NCBI RefSeq assembly: GCF_000702725.1
Contig: NZ_JNJI01000002.1
Coordinates: forward strand, 1 to 64,000
Origin: Mesoplasma photuris ATCC 49581
GTDB taxonomy: Bacteria > Bacillota_I > Bacilli_A > Mycoplasmatales > Mycoplasmataceae
DNA length: 64,000 nucleotides
Reading direction: 5' to 3'
Of the stretch, positions 56,271 to 64,000 are shown piece by piece. The translations under genes and the position numbers were made by a program. The notes under the pieces are model-generated. The model was not told the DNA's origin. It saw only the letters and a list, made by a program, of their open reading frames with translations, and made no database searches. Every line of letters begins with the position of its first letter. Positions within the stretch are counted from its first letter, which is position 1.

Positions 56271-57218
56271 ATGTACGGAAATAGCAGAATACCAAGAGGT
56301 TTGATCAACTTTGCTCAAATACTTGGTACAACAATAGCCGCAATCGGTTTATTATCGACTATTTTATTGGCTGGTCAAATTGTAGACTTATTCGGATCAA
56401 ACGAGATAGCTGGTAAAATGTCATATGCAACATTAGTAAGTTTTGAAGTATTCATCTTATTTAAAACAATTGCATCAGGAGTTGCCATCTACAAATTTAT
56501 GAAAGATAACAGTGATGACGATATTCTTAATAATAAATTCGTTCTTGCTGCTTTAAGTTTAAATGTAGGAGGTTTCTTTACTCCCTTCATTCTTTCTTCA
56601 TTACCAAATGTTGATACAAGATCAAATATTAATCCTCGTTATTATTTAACTAGAGTTTTAGGAATAATAAGCTTGGGTGGTGGAATTTCAATGCTAGCTG
56701 CATTATTCTTAGTTACACTGACAGGAGCAGAAAGTATTACAGTTTCACAAATGATGGATACAAATAATTCTGTTGCAGGAGTAATCACTGTTGCTTTTGC
56801 TGGATTAATGATTTTCATTGGAACTTTATCAGCTTCAATGTTCTTTACTAAAAATTCAAATAATATTTTTGAAGGAAATACTTTCTTAAGTAAAATTATG
56901 AATGCAGTATCAATTATTTTCTTAGTTATGGCAACAATCGAATTAATTTGATTAATCTTTATAGCAGTAATAAGATTGCTAGGTGCTATTGGAAATATGA
57001 TTAGAGCTATCACAACTGATGGAAATGCGTTTGTTAAATTATTCGCTATGATGTTTGCATTATTCAATTTAACTATCACAATATACTATGTTACATACAT
57101 TATGAGAATGGCAGTTCAATGTATCTCAGGTATTTGAACAAAAAACAAAGAAGTTGTATTTACAAAATATAGCGGACTTGAAGATGCTAAAATTAAAAAA
57201 CAAAATAGACAATATTAA
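56271..57218 (+). CDS. polytopic membrane protein of unknown function
   Basis: A 315-aa protein with about seven hydrophobic segments, at roughly residues 12-38, 45-68, 88-110, 125-148, 160-185, 205-240 and 255-280, then a short basic tail ending KIKKQNRQY. No signal peptide or conserved motif that I recognise. Shine-Dalgarno AGGAGGT is ideal. Two TGA Trp codons in the last third (WLIFIAVI and IWTKNKE). It is monocistronic, between rnj and a kinase-like gene on the other strand. Confidence 0.8.
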
Positions 57219-57243
57219 AAGGCTTTTAAAAGCCTTTTTTATT
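57217..57243. terminator. bidirectional terminator
   Basis: Palindrome AAAAGGCTTTT / AAAAGCCTTTT between the converging membrane protein and P-loop kinase genes; it overlaps both stops. Confidence 0.82.
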
Positions 57244-57775
57244 TTTGTAATTCTTTTTTAATAATTAAATAAAGTTCTTCGGGTGATAATTCTCCGCTCA
57301 ATTTAATTGTTTTTGATTTTGATTCACGAAGTTGCTTCATATGTTCAGCATAAACACCTGGAGAAGTTTCATCATTGATTTTATTATACAATTTAGTTCA
57401 TTCAATAAACTCATTTGTATACTGACCATTTTCATCAATTTTAAGACCGCTTAATCCATTTCTAGCGATTTCTCTATCAATTATTCTATTTATACGTTTT
57501 TGATCATCTAAGAAAAGAAAAACTAAAATATCTCTATTATTAAAACCATCTTTTTTTCACGAATATACAGAACCAGCAACAACATAACTGCAGTTATCTA
57601 TTGTGTCTTGATTATATAAAGAAATTCTTTCACTTATTTCCCTGTTAAATTTAAAGGTTTCATCTGTTCAAAGGTAGTGATCAGTATCAATAAATTTAAT
57701 ATTTTCTTTTTCTGAAATATATTTTCCTAATGTAGTTTTACCAACACCAGCAGCACCAATAATTTGAATTTTCAT
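57239..57775 (-). CDS. P-loop nucleotide kinase-like protein (adenylate kinase / topology-modulation family)
   Basis: A 178-aa protein with Walker A IIGAAGAGKTTLGKYI at residues 5-20, the NMP-binding start DTDHYLW near 31, a lid-like RINRIIDREIARNG near 92 and a helical C terminus. It resembles the DNA topology modulation protein FlaR / adenylate kinase-related group. The phosphate acceptor is unknown. Three TGA Trp codons. Shine-Dalgarno GGAGGTAGT before the ATG. Likely in its own unit; a terminator of the next gene upstream separates them. Confidence 0.78.
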
Positions 57776-57804
57776 ACTACCTCCAATTAATATAATATTA
57801 TCAA

Positions 57805-57827
57805 AAAATAGGACGAAGTCCTATTTT
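57805..57827 (-). terminator. terminator of the 271-aa gene
   Basis: Perfect 10-bp stem AAAATAGGAC - GAA - GTCCTATTTT with T-rich flank on the minus strand. Confidence 0.8.
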
Positions 57828-57840
57828 AAATTTGAGTGCT

Positions 57841-58656
57841 TTAGAAAATGAATGATATAGGTAAGAAATAATTAGTATTGCCAAATTGGTCGAATAAAGG
57901 CTTACCAATAAATATTTCTTTATTGTAATTAATCATTCGATAAAAGTAATTATTAATTAAAACATGAACTTTGTTTTCATCTTTAATACTAAAGATAAAA
58001 GTTTCTTTTAATTCTTTTGATGATATCAAAATTGAAAATTCATCAAATTTAGTTATAGTTAAATCATCATTTGATTTAAAAATTTCTTTATCATTTTTAT
58101 AAATCTTATTGTCATTTGTTAAATAAATTGTGTAATCATCAAAATTAATAATATTTGTTATGTTTTCTTTGAAATTTTTAATTATGTTATTTTCAAATAA
58201 ATAAATTTTTTTATCTGAGAAACTTTTTAAAACCAATTCGTTTTGTTTGACACCTAAGATCACATAGTTATTAAGTTTTTCAATTATTTTTCCATTTGAA
58301 TTTTTAACATAAGATTTATCACTATCAATAATCGAAGTTAATTTATCATTTTCAAAATCTATTAAAGAAAAAATAAATCCACGATGATATTCTAATAATT
58401 CTAATTCTGATTCAGATATTTCCAATAAATTAGAATAATTTGGATCAGGATTATTTAAAAAATTATTTTGAAAACTTTTAATCACTAAATTTTCTTTTAA
58501 AATTTTTGCATCAATCTTCGCTAAAAAATTTTGATCATGATCAAAATCAGAATTTGTAAAATATATATCATTACCAGTTACTCAAAAATTAGTTATTCAT
58601 GAAGAATTTAAATATTCTTTTAAAACCAAACCTTTTTTAACTTTAATTTTAGCCAT
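57841..58656 (-). CDS. protein of unknown function, repeated beta-strand pattern
   Basis: A 271-aa soluble protein with no signal peptide or membrane helix. Short strands separated by Asn/Asp/Lys turns recur every 15-20 residues (DDYTIYLTNDNKIYKND, FDEFSILISSKELKETFIF), which suggests a beta-propeller-like or beta-barrel fold. Very rich in Asn, Ile, Lys and Phe. The N terminus (MAKIKVKKGLVLKEYLNSSW) holds the TGA Trp codons. It lies upstream of the kinase-like gene, downstream of glpK, and has its own terminator. Confidence 0.68.
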
Positions 58657-58690
58657 ATAAATCCCTCTACTTATTTAATATTTTATATAA

Positions 58691-58714
58691 AAAAATAGGC
58701 AAAAACCTATTTTT
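58691..58714 (-). terminator. terminator of the glp operon
   Basis: Stem AAAAATAGG - CAAAAA - CCTATTTTT just past the glpK stop. Confidence 0.78.
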
Positions 58715-58727
58715 GAATTATTTAATA

Positions 58728-60251
<1,524 letters not shown>

Positions 60252-61412
60252 TTAAAATAGGGGTAAAATTGATTTTTCTTTTGGGATTCAATTTTTATTT
60301 TTTTCTAATTCACCAGCTGTTTCTTTCACTAAATCAATTACCATATCAGCTATTGCTGGTGCCGAGGCAATTGCTGGTGATTTCATACCAGCAACGTTAA
60401 TAAATTTTTTATCACCGCTTGCATGTTTGATTCAAAAATCATCATTAATTGGTTCAATTGGTCTTGATCCAGATAATGTCATGCAAGTTTTATCCATATT
60501 TATTGATGGAATTAGTTTTTTACCAATATTTCCAATGTTATTAAATTGTTCAGCTGTAACTAATCTTGTTTCATCTTTTGGTACATTATCAACCGCTGTT
60601 GGACCCACTAAAACGTGACCATCTAACATCGGAGCAACAATTACACCTTTTCCATGAATTGTTGGAACCATGAATACTACAGAATTTACAATTCCGGCTT
60701 CGGTTTTTTCTAAAATTCTATATTCACCTCTTTTTGTAACTAAATTAAAGTCAGCATATCCAGCCATTTTAGAAATCATGTCTGCATAGTGTCCTGCTGC
60801 ATTAATCACATACTCAGCTTCAATTGTTTCACCTTTTGATGTTGTGATTAAATATTTTGAATTATTATGTTTAATACTTACAACTTTTGCATTAACCTTT
60901 AAATCTACACCATTTCTAACTGCATTTGTGAATAAAGTTTTTGTTAATTCTGGAGTGTCAACAGCAATTGAAGAGTTGCATACAAGAGCACCAACTGCTT
61001 CTTTTGAAATATTCGGTTCTCTTTTTTGCAATTCCTTTGCATCAATTATTTCTAATTCAGAGGCTTGTAATCCGTTTGTCAATCCTCGTTCATATAGCAT
61101 ATGAATATGTTTCATTTCCTCTTCACTAAAAGCTACAATTGTTGAGTCAATTCTTAAAAATGGAAATTCCATTTCTTTGATTCAATCTTCATATCTTAAT
61201 TTACCTAATTGATTTAATTTGGCATTGAGTTTTCCTGGTGTCGGATCAAATCCACCATGCACCAATCCTGAGTTACCAGCAGTTGTTTCCATAGCAACTC
61301 TTGCGTTTGCTTCTAATACAACAACTTTTTTATTATATTGAGCAATTTCTCTTGCAATAGAGGCTCCAATAATCCCTCCACCGATAATACAAATATCATA
61401 TTTATTATTCAT
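60252..61412 (-). CDS. glpO: glycerol-3-phosphate oxidase (type II, H2O2-forming)
   Basis: Oxidises glycerol-3-phosphate to dihydroxyacetone phosphate with O2, giving H2O2. The length is 386 aa, the short mollicute/GlpO form rather than the roughly 550-aa GlpD. FAD motif DICIIGGGIIGASIAREI is at residues 6-23, GNSGLVHGGFDP near 46 (flavin-site His), GEYRILEK near 220 and the C-terminal FAD contact NVAGMKSPAIASAPAIA. No membrane segment is seen. Three TGA Trp codons. H2O2 from this enzyme is a known virulence factor in Mycoplasma mycoides. Confidence 0.93.
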
Positions 61413-61434
61413 ACAATTTCCTTCTTTATTTTTT

Positions 61435-62199
61435 CTAGAATGCTAAGAAAATAGCTCCTACTAAGATTCCACCTAGCATTGGTCCTGCCACTGGAATTCA
61501 TGAATATGATCAATCTGAGTCGCTTTTTCCTTTTAAAGGTAAAGCAAAGTGAACTAGACGTGGTCCTAAATCACGAACTGGGTTAATTGCATAACCAGTT
61601 GTTCCTCCAAGTGATAATCCGATAGCAATAATTACAATACCAACAACAATTGGTCCAAAGAATTCTCCATTGAATCTTCCCATTGATAAGGCAGCAAATA
61701 CTAACACTCCTGTTCCAACAGTTTCCATAGCTAAATTTAATCATTTTGCTCTTGTTGTTGCTCCAGTTGCATGCATTCCTAAAACATTTGCAGTTGCGAA
61801 TTCATCGTTTCCTTGTAATGTCATTTGAATGTGTTTGAAGTATAATAAGTCAATAATTAATTGACCCAACATTGCTCCAATCAATTGAATTGCTAATAGT
61901 CCGATAAATATACCAGTAGCCGCACCACCTGAATATCCCATATTCATAATTGGTGCTCCTTCATCAGCAATCATAGCTCCAATCATTACAGCTGGATTGA
62001 ATCATCCAGGACCACTAAAGGCTGCTGCTATCATCGCCGATACTGTTACGGCAAAACCTCAACCAATTGTAATTGCTAATCAACCAGCATTATTTCCTTT
62101 TGTACCTTTAAGTACACAATTTGCAACAATACCATTACCCAATATAATCAATAGCATTGTTCCAAATAATTCTGTTAAGAATAATTCTGTTAAGTTCAT
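61435..62199 (-). CDS. glpF: glycerol uptake facilitator (aquaglyceroporin)
   Basis: A 254-aa MIP-family channel with six helices. The first NPA box is intact ([11 protein letters not shown] near residue 66) and the second is NPVRD ([15 protein letters not shown] near 195), the glycerol-facilitator form with Val for Ala. First gene of the operon, 22 nt before glpO. TATAAT (62255-62250, minus strand) lies about 50 nt upstream, and an inverted repeat covers its -35. TGA Trp codons at several places. Confidence 0.95.
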
Positions 62200-62249
62200 G
62201 TTTTTCCTTCCTTTTTTTGTTTTGTTACCTTCGTTCAAAGGTTATTATC

Positions 62250-62255
62250 ATTATA
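62250..62255 (-). promoter_or_regulatory. -10 element of the glpFOK promoter
   Basis: Perfect TATAAT on the minus strand, 51 nt before the glpF ATG. The -35 position (62273-62278) is ATGGAA and lies inside the palindrome arm. Confidence 0.65.
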
Positions 62256-62263
62256 CTTTATTT

Positions 62264-62308
62264 TTCCATTTTTTCCATTTTTTAAACAAAAAACTGGAAA
62301 AAATGGAA
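62264..62308. promoter_or_regulatory. 14-bp perfect inverted repeat at the glpF promoter (candidate operator)
   Basis: Arms TTCCATTTTTTCCA (62264-62277) and TGGAAAAAATGGAA (62295-62308), 17 nt apart. The promoter-proximal arm begins 9 nt upstream of the -10 and overlaps the -35 position of the glpF promoter. It is not a terminator: pgk upstream has its own hairpin at 62334-62351. Confidence 0.65.
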
Positions 62309-62333
62309 TGTTATCTCATTTTGAGACAAAAAA

Positions 62334-62351
62334 AATAACCCGTAGGTTATT
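62334..62351 (-). terminator. terminator of pgk
   Basis: Stem AATAACC - CGTA - GGTTATT followed by a run of eight T on the minus strand. Confidence 0.82.
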
Positions 62352-62355
62352 ATAA

Positions 62356-63564
62356 TTATTTAGATTGAATTGCTTCAATTCCAGGTAAAGCTTTACCTTC
62401 CATGTATTGTAGTGAAGCTCCTCCACCTGTTGAGATTCATGAAAAATCATCTTTGAAACCTAATTTAATTGCAGCAGCAGCAGAATCACCACCACCAATT
62501 AAAGTAAATGCATTATCTAATTTAGCAGCTGATTCACAAACTGCAACTGTTCCAGCTTTAAAGTTTTCAAATTCTGAAACTCCCATTGGTCCATTTCAAA
62601 CAACTGTTTTAGCTCCAGCTAATTCTTTTTGGAATAATTCAATTGTTTTTGGTCCAATGTCTAATCCCATTAATCCTTCTGGCACATCTAGTCCACAAAA
62701 TGTTGGTTCAACATCAGCGAATGTTGAAGCACAAGCAGCATCAACTGGTAAGATAATTTTACCGTTTGCTTTAGCTAAATATTCTTTTGCTAATTCAACT
62801 TTATCTTCTTCTAATAGTGAGTTTCCAATTTCGTGTCCTAATGCTTTCATGAATGTGAAAGTCATTCCTCCACCAACTAAAATTTTGTCAACTTTAGTTA
62901 ATAAGTGATCAATAACTCCAATTTTATCTGAAACTTTTGCTCCACCTAAAATTGCTACGAATGGACGCTCAGGCGCATCAATTCCTTTACCTAAGTTTTC
63001 AACTTCTTTTTCAACTAAAAATCCTAATGCAGATTCAGCAATGTTTTCTGAAATTCCTACGTTTGAAGCGTGTGCACGGTGTGCTGTTCCAAAAGCATCA
63101 TTTACGAATACATCACCAAGTGATGCTCAGTATTTACCTAATTCAGGATCATTTTTAGATTCAGCTTTAACAACTTCTCCATTTTTAACATCTTCAAAAC
63201 GTGTGTTTTCAAATAATAATACTTCTCCGTTTTTTAATTCATTAATTGCAGCTTCTAATTCAGCACCACGAGTTTGAGGAACAAATTTAACTGTTTTACC
63301 TAAAACTTCTTCTAATTTTTTAGCAACTACTGCTAAAGATTTAGTAGCTTTATCTTCTTCTGTTTTAATTCTTGATAAGTGTGAAAATAAAATAATTTTC
63401 GCATCATTTTCAATTAAATGTTTAATTGTTGGCATAGCTGCTTGAATACGGTTATCATCAGTAATAACACCTTCTTTAACTGGAACGTTAAAGTCAACAC
63501 GAACTAATACTTTTTTACCATTAACTTCAATATCTTTTAAAGTTTTTTTGTTGTTGTAATTCAT
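62356..63564 (-). CDS. pgk: phosphoglycerate kinase
   Basis: Glycolytic ATP-forming step from 1,3-bisphosphoglycerate. The length is 402 aa. It begins with [19 protein letters not shown] near residue 19; [10 protein letters not shown] near 58, [13 protein letters not shown] near 160, [14 protein letters not shown] near 200 and the nucleotide loop [16 protein letters not shown] near 365 follow. Two to three TGA Trp codons (WASLGD, VVWNGPMG, FSWIST). It is followed by gap upstream on the minus strand; each has its own terminator. Confidence 0.97.
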
Positions 63565-63631
63565 GATATTTCTCTCCTTTTAATATACATAATAATTTTA
63601 TAACAATTAGGTAATTAATTGTCAAAAATAT

Positions 63632-63655
63632 AAAAAGAACCCTTGGGTTCTTTTT
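63632..63655 (-). terminator. terminator of gap
   Basis: Perfect 11-bp stem AAAAAGAACCC - TT - GGGTTCTTTTT downstream of the gap stop, T-rich on both sides. Confidence 0.87.
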
Positions 63656-63684
63656 ACTATTAACTATATTTTAAGTACTTAAAA

Positions 63685-64000
63685 TTATAATCCTGTGAAG
63701 TATCCAATTGTTCTTACTAATTGTGATACATATGATGATTCATTATCATATCATGAGTTAACTTTAACTAATTGTTTTCCATCTTGACCTAAAATAACTT
63801 TTGTCATTGTAGCGTCATAAATTGAACCAAATGATGATCCAATAACGTCTGAAGAAACGATTGGTTGAGTGTTGTATTTGATTGCTTTAGCTAAATCAGC
63901 ATCTGCTGCAATAGCTTTTTTCATTGTATCGTTGATTAATTCAACTGAAACTTCTTTTTCAAATTCAACTGTTAAGTCAGTAATTGATCCTGTAATTGTT
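63685..64000 (-). CDS. gap: glyceraldehyde-3-phosphate dehydrogenase, C-terminal part
   Basis: Only the last 104 codons are in the window; the gene continues past the right edge. The segment shows the GAPDH C-terminal domain: SITDLTVEFEKEVS, then YNTQPIVSSDVIGSSFGSIY and the hallmark SWYDNESSYVSQLVRTI before the TAA stop. One TGA Trp lies in NSWYDNESS. Upstream of pgk in the same orientation, separated by a terminator. Confidence 0.95.

Overview
The window is a low-GC, gene-dense stretch of a wall-less bacterium (Mollicutes) that reads UGA as tryptophan. Almost every gene here, including rpmB, smc, pgk and glpK, has in-frame TGA codons at positions where its family has Trp. Under the standard code these genes look broken; under translation table 4 they are intact. 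All gene boundaries below assume table 4. The arginine deiminase operon, GlpF/GlpO/GlpK, FakA/PlsX, RNase J and the fused PstCA permease point to the Spiroplasma / Entomoplasma / Mesoplasma branch. I cannot name the species.

Layout. A 21-C homopolymer lies at the left edge, in what looks like the promoter of a gene outside the window. Positions 130-5551 hold housekeeping genes on the minus strand: trmFO, metK, and ylxM/ymdB behind ftsY. Positions 5650-9553 hold an MFS transporter with glpQ, then a small accessory islet (a MerR-type regulator, a 194-aa protein of unknown function and a divergent small membrane protein). Positions 9630-14595 are the arginine deiminase operon arcA-arcB-transporter-arcC. 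Two oxidoreductase genes follow, then the phosphate operon pstS-pstCA-pstB-phoU (16647-21529), smc, and a divergent P-type ATPase whose catalytic motifs are all altered.

Positions 27610-34545 hold an ABC-2 exporter, a D-lactate dehydrogenase/AEC permease pair, a class V aminotransferase, and rnc with plsX. fakA, an Asp23-like gene, rpmB and tRNA-Leu(CAA) follow. Positions 38584-47864 hold two runs on the minus strand: rsmD-gmk-rsmB and prpC-prkC-rsgA-rpe-thiN. A putative surface protein and an alanine/ornithine racemase-like gene lie between them. After def come a 1826-aa FtsX-type permease with no ATPase partner, rnj, and a few uncharacterised genes. The right end is the glycerol operon glpF-glpO-glpK, pgk and the 3' part of gap.

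Function. Energy genes dominate. Arginine is degraded to ornithine, ammonia and ATP. Glycerol and glycerophosphodiesters feed through GlpK/GlpO (H2O2-forming) to dihydroxyacetone phosphate, then to the Pgk/Gap section of glycolysis, with D-lactate as a possible end product. Exogenous fatty acids enter through FakA-PlsX. The transcription start regions of glpQ, arcA and glpF each carry a long perfect inverted repeat built on TTCCA/TGGAA, which hints at shared control of catabolism. The most unusual items are the poly-C tract, the P-type ATPase with degenerate motifs, these palindromes, the orphan giant permease and a possible small RNA at 1538-1660.
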